This document shows positions 26,874 to 36,016 of a DNA stretch of 64,000 nt, piece by piece (positions within the stretch are counted from its first letter, which is position 1; every line of letters begins with the position of its first letter). The notes under the pieces were generated by a model that did not search any database, was not told where the DNA came from, and saw only the letters and a list, made by a program, of their open reading frames with translations. Origin of the DNA: Candidatus Babeliaceae bacterium (GTDB taxonomy: Bacteria > Babelota > Babeliae > Babelales > Babelaceae); assembly GCA_019744895.1 (NCBI GenBank), contig JAIETV010000001.1, positions 1 to 64,000 of the forward strand. The letters are read 5' to 3'. The position numbers and the translations under genes are program-made.

Positions 26874-28220
26874 TTATCCTATGATAACCCGTTCTTCAGG
26901 GTACTGTAATTCTTTCTTATCTTTTTGTTTTCTAAATGCAAGTAGCAAGGTTAATGAACCGATACGCCCAATAAACATGGTGACTATAATAGTATATTTG
27001 CCTAGGGTTGAAAGATAGGGTGTTATTCCCGTAGACAGTCCGAGATTTGAAAATGCTGAAAAAGCTTCAAAACTAATATCAATAAATCGCCATCCTTGCT
27101 CTGTTATCAATAAACAGAATACTGTGAGAGCTATCCATGCCAAACTTAGTGATAATACCGCCATAGCTTTAAATATTTGTTCATTGGCAATGGTTCGTCC
27201 CTTGAGTTCAACCATAGAGCGACGCGTTATCGTAGCACGAATCGCTGCAAGAAAGAGCGCAAAAGTTGTTGTTTTAATCCCGCTGCCGGTAGACCCTGGC
27301 GATGAACCAATAAACGCAATAATCATGATCAAAAAGACGGTAGCAAAATGTAAAGTAGGGACATTAAACGTGGTAAAGCCCGCGCTGCGTGATGTTATAG
27401 CATTAAATATTGAATTTAAAAGTGCATAAATTAAGCTGCTGCCTGTGTTGCCTCGAATGTATTCTAAATAAAAAAACATGCAACTGGCAAAACTTATAAT
27501 GAGTATTGTTGTGCTAAGAACCAGTTTGGCATGTAAAGACCAATGAAAATGTTTTTCTTCTTTAAGTGACTGAAGATAAAAAATAAATTCTTGCCAAACA
27601 ATGAAACCAAGACCACCCATAAAAACTAATGCTGCTGTAATAGCAAGTAATGGAATGTTATAAGGTAGAATTTTCTGACTATTTTCAAAGAAACTTAAAC
27701 CAGTATTGGTAAAAGCTGAAACTGCATGAAAAAATGAATAAAAAAGTCCTGTGAAAAAAGGGTACTGGTCTTTAACAATAAAAAAAATAATCCCAGTTCC
27801 CGTTGCTTCAACAATAAGCGTCATACTCACGATAAAAAGTAACAGATTATGAGACGCATTCCAGCTTTCAAGCTCAAGCATTTCTCCTGTTAAATTGCGT
27901 GTAGTTAGCCTTAATTCAAAAAAAAGTGATATAAGAAAAATGGTAAGGGTAACTAGACCCAAACCGCCAATTTGCATAAGAAAAAGCAATATGCACTGTC
28001 CTGTAAAGGTAAACGATTGCAAGGGCACGGTTAAAAGGCCTGTAACAGTCGTTAATGAAGTCGCCGTAAAAAGAGCATTAACAAAACTGAGTTCACCATG
28101 ATGACTAAAAGGCATCCATAACAATAATGCTCCAAGTACCGTAATGGCCATGAGAGCACAAATAATAATACGCCCCGGTGAATAAAAAATGCTTTTTTTT
28201 TCTAAAAAATAATTACGCAT
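26874..28220 (-). CDS. ktrB: potassium transporter membrane subunit (KtrB/TrkH family)
   Basis: The product is 448 aa of multipass membrane protein. The four pore loops are recognisable: ATSLTTVTGL near 53, SAFTNTGLSFF near 168, TSRSAGFTTFN near 280 and SAFSNLGLSTG near 392, each with the selectivity-filter Gly or Thr-Val-Thr-Gly pattern. GSSPGSTGSGIKTTTF is the loop that binds the regulatory subunit. It forms an operon with ktrA for K+ uptake. Confidence 0.94.
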   Translation of the reverse strand: MRNYFLEKKSIFYSPGRIIICALMAITVLGALLLWMPFSHHGELSFVNALFTATSLTTVTGLLTVPLQSFTFTGQCILLFLMQIGGLGLVTLTIFLISLFFELRLTTRNLTGEMLELESWNASHNLLLFIVSMTLIVEATGTGIIFFIVKDQYPFFTGLFYSFFHAVSAFTNTGLSFFENSQKILPYNIPLLAITAALVFMGGLGFIVWQEFIFYLQSLKEEKHFHWSLHAKLVLSTTILIISFASCMFFYLEYIRGNTGSSLIYALLNSIFNAITSRSAGFTTFNVPTLHFATVFLIMIIAFIGSSPGSTGSGIKTTTFALFLAAIRATITRRSMVELKGRTIANEQIFKAMAVLSLSLAWIALTVFCLLITEQGWRFIDISFEAFSAFSNLGLSTGITPYLSTLGKYTIIVTMFIGRIGSLTLLLAFRKQKDKKELQYPEERVIIG

Positions 28221-28285
28221 ATCTAAAAGTCTACTCTGCAGGATCCTACAAGGTCAATTATTATATTCAAATAAGTTTACTTGTA

Positions 28286-29632
28286 TTAGCTAAAAGATAC
28301 GCTAAGAGCAGCATCTATCGTCTTTTGAATATCGTCAATTTTAATGCGCTCCTGTTTCATTGAATCACGGTGACGTATGGTAACTGAATCATCAGTTTCA
28401 GAATCAAAATCAAATGTGATGCAGAATGGCGTGCCGATCTCGTCTTGGCGGCGGTAGCGTTTGCCGATCGATCCAGAAAGATCATACTCAACAGAATAGT
28501 GAGCAAACTTAAGCTTTTTATAAAGTATGTGAGCTTTGTCATGCTGCTTTTTTGTTAACGGCAGTATCGCCGCTGTAATAGGCGCTACTGCAGGATGCAA
28601 GCGTAGAACAGTTCTTGTTTCGCCCTCAACCTCATCTTCATAATAAGCATCAAAAAGTAAGGTTAAAAAGAGCCTATCAAGACCAACTGAGCACTCAACC
28701 ACATGCGGTGTATATGATTCTTTTGCTTCTTCATCATAAACTTTTAAATCTTTTCCAGAATGCTGCATATGTTGCGTTAAATCAAAATCTCCACGGTGTG
28801 CTATTCCCTCAAGCTCTTTCCAGCCAAAAACAAAATGATATTCGATATCACTTGTGCCGCGTGAATAGTGCGAAAGCTCATCTGGGGAATGTTCGCGCAT
28901 ACGTAAACGTTCGGGGGTTATGCCTATATGGTACATAAAATCCATGCGTTTTTTGCGCCAAAAATCATAAAAATATGCACTTTCTGTTGGCTTACAGAAC
29001 CATTCAAGTTCCATCTGCTCAAATTCACGCATTCTAAATAAAAACTGTTTTGGAGTGATTTCATTACGAAATGCTTTGCCTTGCTGCGCAATACCAAACG
29101 GAATTTTAACGCGCGCGGTAGAAAAAACATTTTTAAAATTTACAAAAATAGCTTGTGCTGTTTCTGGGCGCAGATATGCAGTTGTTGACTGGCCGGTGTT
29201 TGCGCCAACTTGCGTAGTAAACATCAGGTTAAAGTTACGCACTTCTGTCCATTGCTTATTACCACAATGTGTACATGGTCTTGTAAGATCGATATCGTCA
29301 GCACGAAACCGATGTTTACAAACAAGGCAATCGACCATAGGGTCATGAAAATTTGAAATATGACCCGACGCTTTCCACATCGCCTCTGGCCCTATCAAAG
29401 AACCATCCAGTAAGACTACTTCCTGTTCAAGCTGTTGCAACGCTTGACCCCAAAGCTTTCTGATATGTTGTTTCATTAAGGTGCCTAATGGACCGCTATC
29501 ATAGAGACCATTTACGCCGCCATATATTTCTGCCGATTGAAAGATAAATCCGCGCCGTTTACACAGAGATACCAATTTTTCAAGTGATACGTACTTGTTT
29601 GGTTCAAAACTATTGGGTGATTGAGCGTCCAT
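28286..29632 (-). CDS. glyS: glycyl-tRNA synthetase, one-subunit (eukaryotic/archaeal type)
   Basis: The product is 448 aa from ATG 29632 (MDAQSPN), 8 bases after AAGGA. It is a class II synthetase: CKRRGFIFQSAEIYGGVNGLYDSGPLG near 25, a Cys-x2-Cys/Cys-x2-Cys zinc module (CLVCKH ... CTHCG), LRPETAQAIFVNFKN (family-specific), motif 2 FRNEITPKQFLFRMREFEQMELEWF, and motif 3 VECSVGLDRLFLTLL. It is the homodimeric alpha2 form, not the bacterial GlyQ/GlyS heterotetramer. Confidence 0.96.
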   Translation of the reverse strand: MDAQSPNSFEPNKYVSLEKLVSLCKRRGFIFQSAEIYGGVNGLYDSGPLGTLMKQHIRKLWGQALQQLEQEVVLLDGSLIGPEAMWKASGHISNFHDPMVDCLVCKHRFRADDIDLTRPCTHCGNKQWTEVRNFNLMFTTQVGANTGQSTTAYLRPETAQAIFVNFKNVFSTARVKIPFGIAQQGKAFRNEITPKQFLFRMREFEQMELEWFCKPTESAYFYDFWRKKRMDFMYHIGITPERLRMREHSPDELSHYSRGTSDIEYHFVFGWKELEGIAHRGDFDLTQHMQHSGKDLKVYDEEAKESYTPHVVECSVGLDRLFLTLLFDAYYEDEVEGETRTVLRLHPAVAPITAAILPLTKKQHDKAHILYKKLKFAHYSVEYDLSGSIGKRYRRQDEIGTPFCITFDFDSETDDSVTIRHRDSMKQERIKIDDIQKTIDAALSVSFS

Positions 29633-29739
29633 AAAGAAGATCCTTACTAGCAACAGAATTTATTCAGAGTTTATTTATTTTATCATATTTTATTTTTGCG
29701 GTACACTTTTAGGATCAGATAATACAAAAAAGGATAAAA

Positions 29740-31407
29740 ATGAAAAAATTATATCTTGCTGTTACCGTTATTGCCGCATGCCTTGCATCAGGATTTGTAT
29801 GTATGCTCTATCGATATGAAAAAGAGCGCATGTATCATTCAGAGATTTTTGAAAAACTCAAATCTCATGTAATCGCTTCACGTGAGGAAAGGGATTTGAA
29901 AAACGGTATCTTGGCAAGTAGCGGCACGGGGGATGTAACCAAACGCTGGTCAGATATTCAGCCAAAAGTCAAAGACACCGTCGTGCAAGTTTGGGTCCAG
30001 AAGATAGATTTTAATTGGCTTGAGCCCTATAAAACTCCCCAGCAGGGACTTTCAACAGGAAGCGGCTTTTTTATAGATGAAAAAGGCTCTTTTATCACTA
30101 ATTTTCATGTCGTCAATGGTTCTGTTGCTGTTGAAGTGCAGATACCTAGTATGGGCAAACAGCGCCTTCTTTCAAAAGTTATTGCCCTTAACCCTGACCG
30201 TGATCTTGCACTTGTGCGTTTAACGCAAGAATCGCTTGAGCGCGTTAAAGATACGCTTGGTTTTATTCCTTATCTTAGATTTGGTAATTCAGACACGGTG
30301 CGCAGATCAGATGAGATTATGACTCTTGGCTATCCATTGGGTCAACAATCTCTTAAAAGCACAACTGGAGTAGTAAGTGGTCGTGAGCATATTGATGGCC
30401 ATTATATGATTCAAATAAGTGCGCCTATTAATCCGGGAAACTCAGGGGGACCATCAGTTGACCAAGATGCACAAGTTGTTGGCGTTAATACAGCAGGTTT
30501 TGCAGCTGCTCATGCACAAAATGTTAACTATATTATACCAAGTAACGAGGTCACTCAGTTTTTAAAACATGCTGAGCAGGTGCATTGTGAAGATAATAAG
30601 GATATAACGTTTTTACGTAAGCCATTTTTAGGCGTCCATTTTAACCCTGCAAGCGAAAGTTTGACAACCTTTTTGAAAAATCCACTTCCTGGTGGGTTAT
30701 ACGTTGTTGAAACGTATAAAAATAGTCCTTTACAAAAAGCTGGGGTTATAGCTGGAGATATGATTTATGATATCGATGGCCATAGATTAGATATTTATGG
30801 GGAAATGAATGTGCCGTGGTGCGAAGACAAAGTTTCTATTGTCGATTATGTTTCTCGCCTGATGCTTGGTGATAAAATCCATATTACCGTGTATCGCAAT
30901 GGAAAACCTTTGAGACTATCATTTGTTTTTGACCAATGTGAGCTTCCTGCTGTCCGTCAACGGTTCCCGCCCTATGAAAAGATAGATTATGAACTATTTG
31001 GTGGCATGGTTTTCATGGACCTTGCTTTAGATCACATAAGTCATCTTATTCAGTCTGCACCGCACCTTTCAAAATATATGGACTTTAAAAATCAATTAGA
31101 ACCAGCAGTAGTTCTTGCGCATGTGCTGCCAGATTCTGTTGCGCTTCGTTCACATGTCTTAATGCGTGGTCAAATAATTAAAGAGATTAATGGCGTTGAG
31201 GTTAAAAATTTAGTTGATGTGCGCAATGCATTACGAAAAAGTATTGGATCGGATCATGTTACTTTAAAAACAGCTGAAAAAATGTTTGTTGCATTGCCCT
31301 TTAAAAAGATGCTTGAAGATGAAGATAAACTTTCACGCATGCTGTTTTATACGATAACGCCATTTACTCAAGAGCTTATGAAAGCTGATCGTGCAGCGCA
31401 TACATAA
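29740..31407 (+). CDS. Deg/HtrA-family serine protease with PDZ domains
   Basis: The product is 555 aa with an N-terminal membrane segment (residues about 5-25) that targets it to the periplasmic side. The trypsin-like domain has the triad in NFHVVNG (His about 122), NPDRDLALVRL (Asp about 155) and NPGNSGGPS (Ser about 234). A PDZ domain at about 305-410 (AGVIAGDMIYDIDGH) and a second C-terminal PDZ-like region (RGQIIKEINGVEVKNLVDVRNAL, about 480-510) follow. The layout is nearer plant/bacterial Deg9-like proteases than DegP. It overlaps tlyA by 17 bases. Confidence 0.93.
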   Translation: MKKLYLAVTVIAACLASGFVCMLYRYEKERMYHSEIFEKLKSHVIASREERDLKNGILASSGTGDVTKRWSDIQPKVKDTVVQVWVQKIDFNWLEPYKTPQQGLSTGSGFFIDEKGSFITNFHVVNGSVAVEVQIPSMGKQRLLSKVIALNPDRDLALVRLTQESLERVKDTLGFIPYLRFGNSDTVRRSDEIMTLGYPLGQQSLKSTTGVVSGREHIDGHYMIQISAPINPGNSGGPSVDQDAQVVGVNTAGFAAAHAQNVNYIIPSNEVTQFLKHAEQVHCEDNKDITFLRKPFLGVHFNPASESLTTFLKNPLPGGLYVVETYKNSPLQKAGVIAGDMIYDIDGHRLDIYGEMNVPWCEDKVSIVDYVSRLMLGDKIHITVYRNGKPLRLSFVFDQCELPAVRQRFPPYEKIDYELFGGMVFMDLALDHISHLIQSAPHLSKYMDFKNQLEPAVVLAHVLPDSVALRSHVLMRGQIIKEINGVEVKNLVDVRNALRKSIGSDHVTLKTAEKMFVALPFKKMLEDEDKLSRMLFYTITPFTQELMKADRAAHT

Positions 31408-32131
31408 AATTCGTTTAGACAAACTTATTGCAGAGCGCAATCCGATGCTCTCTCGGTCAAAAATACAAGAACTTATCATTCATGGTGCCGTTACCGTAAA
31501 CGGCACCGTTATTACCTCTTCAAGTTATTTTACGGATATCACTGCTCTTATTGAACTCGATGTTTCTCTTCTAAGATACGTTTCTCGGGCAGGTTTAAAG
31601 CTTGACCATGCATTACGGCTGTTTAAAATATCTGTTGCCAATAGAGTCTGTCTTGATGCGGGTTTGTCAACGGGTGGTTTTACCGATTGTTTATTGCAAC
31701 ATGGTGCCCGCAAAGTATATGGTGTTGATATTGGTACCGCGCAAGTTAACCAAAAAATAGCCAACGATTCACGCGTTATTGTTTTAGAAAACACTGATAT
31801 TCGTTCAGTTCTGTTGCATGAGTTAATGGATATTATAACACTGGATCTTTCATTTATTTCGATAATAAAAGTTTTAGAGTATGTAGCAAAATTATTAAAG
31901 CCTGGTGGCATATTAATTACGCTCATTAAGCCGCAGTTCGAAGTAGGTTTTGAAGCAGCCCGTGCTTCAGCTGGCGTAATTAAAGATGAAAAGCTTCAAA
32001 AAGTTGCTGTTGCTGAAGTTATCAAAACAATTTCTGCTGCAGGCCTTGAATACAAAAATATGGCAGAATCGCCTCTTCTTGGTGGCTCCGGGAATAAAGA
32101 ATTTTTAGCATCTTTTGAAAAAAAATTATGA
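31391..32131 (+). CDS. tlyA: TlyA-family rRNA 2'-O-methyltransferase
   Basis: The product is 246 aa. An N-terminal S4 RNA-binding domain (IRLDKLIAERNPMLSRSKIQELIIHGAVTVNG) precedes an FtsJ-like SAM methyltransferase domain with CLDAGLSTGGFTDCLLQHGARKVYGVDIG near 90-118 and LIKPQFEVG near 178. In studied bacteria TlyA methylates cytidines in 16S and 23S rRNA. It overlaps the Deg protease gene, so the two are likely co-translated. Confidence 0.93.
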   Translation: MQRIHKIRLDKLIAERNPMLSRSKIQELIIHGAVTVNGTVITSSSYFTDITALIELDVSLLRYVSRAGLKLDHALRLFKISVANRVCLDAGLSTGGFTDCLLQHGARKVYGVDIGTAQVNQKIANDSRVIVLENTDIRSVLLHELMDIITLDLSFISIIKVLEYVAKLLKPGGILITLIKPQFEVGFEAARASAGVIKDEKLQKVAVAEVIKTISAAGLEYKNMAESPLLGGSGNKEFLASFEKKL

Positions 32132-32303
32132 AGCGTCGTGATTATATAGTTAATATAATTACTTTTTAACCGGGCTTGGCTGTCTATATGCTATGGTGTT
32201 GTTAAGGAAATGGATAATTGGCAAGCGAGAAAAAATACATATTCCAGCGAATAATCGATACAGTTAGGCATTATTAAATAAAATTGATACACTTTATCTT
32301 AAT

Positions 32304-32380
32304 GCGCCTGTAGCTCAATTGGATAGAGTGCCGGACTTCGAATCCGTAGGTTGCAGGTTCGAGCCCTGCCAGGCGCACCA
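32304..32380 (+). tRNA. tRNA-Arg (UCG); integration site
   Basis: The 77-nt cloverleaf has acceptor GCGCCTG/CAGGCGC, anticodon loop CTTCGAA with TCG, T arm GCAGG-TTCGAGC-CCTGC and an encoded CCA. The anticodon stem has one mismatch at its first pair. The serine recombinase frame runs antisense into it, marking it as the left boundary of an integrated element. Confidence 0.96.
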
Positions 32381-33832
32381 GTTTCTAGTTTGACTAGATT
32401 CCATGATCATGCTGAATAGTGGCTTAAGTTCTACCTGCAGGTTTCCATCTTTATAAACGCAGTTCCCTGTCAGCAAATTTACGATTCTTCGTTTTTTCTC
32501 AATATTTCCTGCTCTGAACATCTGGATCGCGCTTTTCGCGAGTTCTAGGACAAGGTACGCATTCTCTAAATATTGGGAATCTGACTGCTGCGCTGATACC
32601 AGTTTCATACTGAGTTGTTGTTTTTCTTCCAGCCATTCTTGGTTCTTTGTTTGCCAGAAATTATCCGTTATTTTGCCATCGAGCTTATCAATATATGCCT
32701 GATCGATCCTATTCTGTAACCGCTTAATCTGTTCCATGAGCTGGTCGACCATAGCATTATGGTAGGCGATTTTGTCCTTGATACTATCACGCAGAGTCTG
32801 TAAGATGATTTCTCTCGCCTCATCACTAACATGTATTTTGTTTAATAATTGTTCAAACTGGTCATCGATTGTTTCTTGGCGTAGGTAATCTTGTGGACAT
32901 TTGCCTTTAGAGCCAGTGCAATGATAGTAGATATACTTGCCCTTTTTAAGCTCTGCGGTGAACTTGCATCCACAAAGACCACAGGTAATAAAGTTAGTGT
33001 ACGAGAACAACCCTTTTCTTGATTTGCTTTTACTGGGGCCGATACGGACATCTTGAACACGTTGAAAAAGTTCTTTACTAATAAGTGGCTCATGAGTTGC
33101 ATTATCGTACTTTTTACCTTTCCAGAAAAATACTCCCGCATAGAACTCATTTTTAAGAATATTTTCTACTGCACTTCGGTAGAAATTTTTACCATTTCGG
33201 TAAACCATACCTTCAGCGAGCATTTTTTGCTTGAGAGTAAGAAAAGAATAACTGCCGGTTGCGTATAATTCAAACATTTTCTTTATGTAAGGGGCTGTTT
33301 GGGGATCTACCGTGATAACACTTTTGCCATTAATATGCGTATTATTATAGCCATAGGGTGCGTGTGATGGGTATAGCCCTTGTTCAGCTTTTTCGGTCAT
33401 ACCTTTTTTTACTTCTTCAGATAGATTGTCGGAATAGTTTTTTGCCATGAGTGTTCTGAAGCCTGCAAAGAGTTTTTCACTTGAGCGTGAATCTCTGCTC
33501 AGTATAGAGTTTTCTTTAACAAGATGAACTTTTACATTAAGAAACTCAGTGAGCCCTTCAATGGTCGCATGATCAGCAAAGTTTCTCAGTAATCTGTCTG
33601 TTTTCTCTACCAAGATATACGAAATATTATTTTGTTTGATGAACTCTAACATTTTATTGAATCCCTTACGCCCCGCTTTTTTTGCGGTATCAACGTCAGT
33701 GAATTCTTGTGCAACAATAAAGTTTTTTTTGGCAGCATATTCATTTAAAGCTTTGAGTTGTGCTGGTATAGAAAAGCCCTCAACTTCTTGCTCTTTTGAT
33801 GATACACGTGCATAGATAACGGCTTTGTTCAT
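32315..33832 (-). CDS. large serine recombinase (site-specific integrase)
   Basis: The product is 505 aa. The resolvase catalytic domain begins AVIYARVSSKEQ (catalytic Ser near 11) with the usual Arg residues in EKTDRLLRN. The recombinase domain (PYGYNNTHINGKSVITVDP) and a zinc ribbon (CGLCGCKF ... YYHCTGSKGKC) are followed by a coiled coil (about 375-440). It integrates and excises DNA at att sites. The last 20 or so residues (CAWQGSNLQPTDSKSGTLSN) are the antisense translation of tRNA-Arg, so this tail is a by-product of the integration site and the true C-terminus may differ in the free circle. Confidence 0.93.
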   Translation of the reverse strand: MNKAVIYARVSSKEQEVEGFSIPAQLKALNEYAAKKNFIVAQEFTDVDTAKKAGRKGFNKMLEFIKQNNISYILVEKTDRLLRNFADHATIEGLTEFLNVKVHLVKENSILSRDSRSSEKLFAGFRTLMAKNYSDNLSEEVKKGMTEKAEQGLYPSHAPYGYNNTHINGKSVITVDPQTAPYIKKMFELYATGSYSFLTLKQKMLAEGMVYRNGKNFYRSAVENILKNEFYAGVFFWKGKKYDNATHEPLISKELFQRVQDVRIGPSKSKSRKGLFSYTNFITCGLCGCKFTAELKKGKYIYYHCTGSKGKCPQDYLRQETIDDQFEQLLNKIHVSDEAREIILQTLRDSIKDKIAYHNAMVDQLMEQIKRLQNRIDQAYIDKLDGKITDNFWQTKNQEWLEEKQQLSMKLVSAQQSDSQYLENAYLVLELAKSAIQMFRAGNIEKKRRIVNLLTGNCVYKDGNLQVELKPLFSMIMESSQTRNWCAWQGSNLQPTDSKSGTLSN

Positions 33833-33872
33833 AGTGAATATCCACAGTTGTTAAGTAGTGATTGCTTAAATA

Positions 33873-34187
33873 TTATAGGTTCCGTTTGTAAATTTCCGGG
33901 TTATATATCCCTTTATCGATAATTTCGAGTAATCGTAATGCCGCATGACTTGGGACTCTTACGCCAGATTCCCATGATTGCACTGTTTTGATACTCACGT
34001 TTAAAACTATAGCAAAGACACCTTGAGAATACTTATTACGCTCACGTATTCTTTTTATCTCTCTTGGTTTGTAAACTACGGGTGGTTCTGGTAGTACTAT
34101 GGTCTCAGATCGAAGATTAAGCTTGCCTTGCTTATGTGCAATGGCATCTTCAAGGCCAGCTTTTAATTTTTTAAATAGTTCGCTCAT
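33873..34187 (-). CDS. HigA-like XRE antitoxin
   Basis: The product is 104 aa with a Cro/CI-type helix-turn-helix at about 52-95 (IRERNKYSQGVFAIVLNVSIKTVQSWESGVRVPSHAALRLLEII). It lies 2 bases after the RelE-like toxin gene, the toxin-first order of HigBA systems. It is expected to neutralise the toxin and repress the pair. The ribosome site is GGGAAAG. Confidence 0.85.
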   Translation of the reverse strand: MSELFKKLKAGLEDAIAHKQGKLNLRSETIVLPEPPVVYKPREIKRIRERNKYSQGVFAIVLNVSIKTVQSWESGVRVPSHAALRLLEIIDKGIYNPEIYKRNL

Positions 34188-34189
34188 AA

Positions 34190-34534
34190 TTATTCTTTCC
34201 CTTTAAGAAGAGTAACTAATGATTTCAGAATACCCTTTTCCTCTGCGGTTAGATTGGCTTGTTCATTTTTAGAATATATCCATAACAAATAAATGTGCTC
34301 TTTAAGAGTAAGGTAGTAATAGCAGACTCTAAAGCCACCACTTTTTCCACGAGTAGCTGATTTAAGCCGCACCTTACGTACGCCACCGCTTCCCATGATG
34401 AGATCACCCATTTTGGGATTTTCGGCTATTTGCTTATTTAAATCATTGAAATCTTCAATAAGAAGGCTTCTTTTTTTAAGAAGAGCATCTAGTTCTTTAG
34501 AGAATTCTCTGGTTTGTATAAAATATTTATTCAT
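34190..34534 (-). CDS. HigB/RelE-like toxin
   Basis: The product is 114 aa. The C-terminal half RKVRLKSATRGKSGGFRVCYYYL ... IYLLWIYSKNEQANLTAEEKGILKSLV is the pattern of the RelE-like HigB toxins (GKSGG-R and Y-KN-E-LT). These cleave mRNA on the ribosome. The first 45 residues are longer than usual. It forms a two-gene module with the XRE gene and probably stabilises the element. Confidence 0.85.
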   Translation of the reverse strand: MNKYFIQTREFSKELDALLKKRSLLIEDFNDLNKQIAENPKMGDLIMGSGGVRKVRLKSATRGKSGGFRVCYYYLTLKEHIYLLWIYSKNEQANLTAEEKGILKSLVTLLKGKE

Positions 34535-34591
34535 ATTTAAAGTATACTACAAGGTAGGGGTTTGTTTCAATAAAAACTTAAAAAAATATTA

Positions 34592-35029
34592 TCATTCGGT
34601 AATTTTTCTTTCAGGGACCTCATCGGTACTTGCAAATGCTGGCATATGAACAACAATGACTTTGGTTTCACCTTTATTTTCAGTCTTATCTCTTAAGGCC
34701 ATTAACCACTTCCGATAATTGATGTCATAGAGTGGCATTGTCTGAAGAAAAATTTGCTTATCTATAATACCCTCTTGCGCTAGTCGTTCCCGTCGTGAAC
34801 CTATTGTATGTAATGCTATGTCATAGGCTTGTGAAAAGTATTCCGAATCGACTGCTAATTTGTGGAAGATTTGCGGTGACATCGTGATACTCAGCGGAAA
34901 GTTATTTATAATGAGAGAGTCTGGAAGATGTGCCCATTGAACAAGCTCATCTGCGAGCTTGCGATATTCTTCTTCACTAGTAGGCTTTGCTCTGAATTTT
35001 GGAAGCTTGTTTTTTTTAACAACTGACAT
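34592..35029 (-). CDS. phage-like hypothetical protein
   Basis: The product is 145 aa from ATG 35029 (MSVVKKNKLPKF), set by the AAAGGGGA ribosome site that lies inside the end of the upstream gene. It is helical; its central SPQIFHKLAVDSEYFSQAYDIALHTIGSRRERLA and DINYRKWLMALRDKTE resemble the general layout of small-terminase or DNA-packaging adaptor proteins, but no large terminase is present. Function is left open. Confidence 0.65.
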   Translation of the reverse strand: MSVVKKNKLPKFRAKPTSEEEYRKLADELVQWAHLPDSLIINNFPLSITMSPQIFHKLAVDSEYFSQAYDIALHTIGSRRERLAQEGIIDKQIFLQTMPLYDINYRKWLMALRDKTENKGETKVIVVHMPAFASTDEVPERKITE

Positions 35030-35282
35030 GCTTGTCCCCTTTATCATCGATTAAATATTTCAATGCTGAATGGCTTTTTCTTATCTCGCTGATTAACCTG
35101 CGGCTTTGAGCGCGTTCTGCTTTTGCTTGCTTGGTATTACGTCCATGTTTTATGGGTATAGCTCCACCATGGTAATAGCATCTGCCGTTTTTCATTGCTG
35201 CTTGACGACACGGTTTGCCGAAATTACTTCTTGCTTTAGCCCCACATCTTGGAAGCTTTTTAAAATCCATCTTGAAGCGCAT
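35016..35282 (-). CDS. phage-type CGAKxR-HGG small protein
   Basis: The product is 88 aa. The core PRCGAKARSNFGKPCRQAAMKNGRCYYHGGAIPIKHGR is the Cys/His motif (C-x9-C-x9-C-x3-HGG) found in many prophage and island small proteins of unknown role; the Cys and His could bind a metal. The ribosome site GGAGA lies in the stop region of the upstream gene. Its 3' end overlaps the next gene by 14 bases. Confidence 0.75.
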   Translation of the reverse strand: MRFKMDFKKLPRCGAKARSNFGKPCRQAAMKNGRCYYHGGAIPIKHGRNTKQAKAERAQSRRLISEIRKSHSALKYLIDDKGDKHVSC

Positions 35283-35285
35283 GGG

Positions 35286-35837
35286 TTATTCTCCATTTTT
35301 TAATGTACCCCCGGTTTGTACTAACGTATTAAGCACAGCGTTGCCCTCAGAATGCACGTTGTAGTTAACATTAATAGTTTGACTCTTGCCACGATACTGT
35401 TGAAGTGTATTAAGAGCCTGGTGGCTAAGTCTTATCATCATCATTCCCTGCCCTATAATGTTGTAATTATCTTCTTCAATAATGGACATGGCCTTTAAGT
35501 GAAGCGCGACATATTGTGCAGCAAGTATAGACTCAACAGTATCTTTGGGATTAATACCTCGTATTAAAGCAATAACCGCATCAACATCCTTTGCCGAAGG
35601 ATCATATATAGACGGGCCATAGATCATGAGCATTGCGCGACTTACAAGCAACCTTGCCGCATCTTGATTATCGCAGTTTATAGCTTCAACAAGGAGTGAA
35701 ATTTGGCTTGGGACGGATATGTTTTTGTTTGTTTTCATTAGTTTATCCATATGAGTTGAAAAAAAATTGCGAAATTGTGACGAGTTGAATTTCGTAGTCA
35801 ACTTAATTGAAGCGCTCTGGTTCGTCATTTTCACCAT
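35286..35837 (-). CDS. hypothetical element protein
   Basis: The product is 183 aa, helical, without a signal peptide. No motif is recognised beyond an alternation of Leu-rich helices (LLVEAINCDNQDAARLLVSRAML, ILAAQYVALHLKAMSIIEED). Similar helical proteins precede the HGG-type gene in phage-like islands. Two GAGTTGAA half-sites of the cluster described at 35753-36011 fall inside its first codons. Confidence 0.7.
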   Translation of the reverse strand: MVKMTNQSASIKLTTKFNSSQFRNFFSTHMDKLMKTNKNISVPSQISLLVEAINCDNQDAARLLVSRAMLMIYGPSIYDPSAKDVDAVIALIRGINPKDTVESILAAQYVALHLKAMSIIEEDNYNIIGQGMMMIRLSHQALNTLQQYRGKSQTINVNYNVHSEGNAVLNTLVQTGGTLKNGE

Positions 35838-36011
35838 TATTGGTTATAAGGTTGAGTAAGTTGAATATAGTCCGTCTGTATTGATTGATCCGTGTTTGTC
35901 TTTATGGCGTATATGTTTTTACTCAACTTATTCAACTCTATATCCATGGCGCTGAAACATTTAGCATTAATCGGGGCATTTTGGGTTGAGACGGTTTTCA
36001 ACTCAACCCAA
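35753..36011. repeat. cluster of GTTGA half-sites (iteron- or operator-like)
   Basis: At least nine copies of GTTGA(G/A), in both orientations, occur within 259 bases: 35753, 35782, 35798 (reverse), 35851, 35860, 35921 (reverse), 35931 (reverse), 35981 and 36002 (reverse). The blocks 35851-35870 and 35920-35942 are inverted copies of each other, and TTGGGTTGAG/CTCAACCCAA at 35981-36011 form a perfect 10-bp dyad. The cluster spans the 179-base gap next to the replication-protein genes; another copy lies at about 38413, upstream of the Toprim gene. An origin or an autoregulatory operator are both plausible. Confidence 0.5.
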
Positions 36012-36016
36012 TTCTT

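Noticed and set aside
35981-36011. Terminator after the DUF3987 gene
   Set aside because: The 10-bp dyad is perfect but has no T-run on the minus strand and shares the GTTGAG core of the surrounding cluster, so it is better read as part of that cluster.
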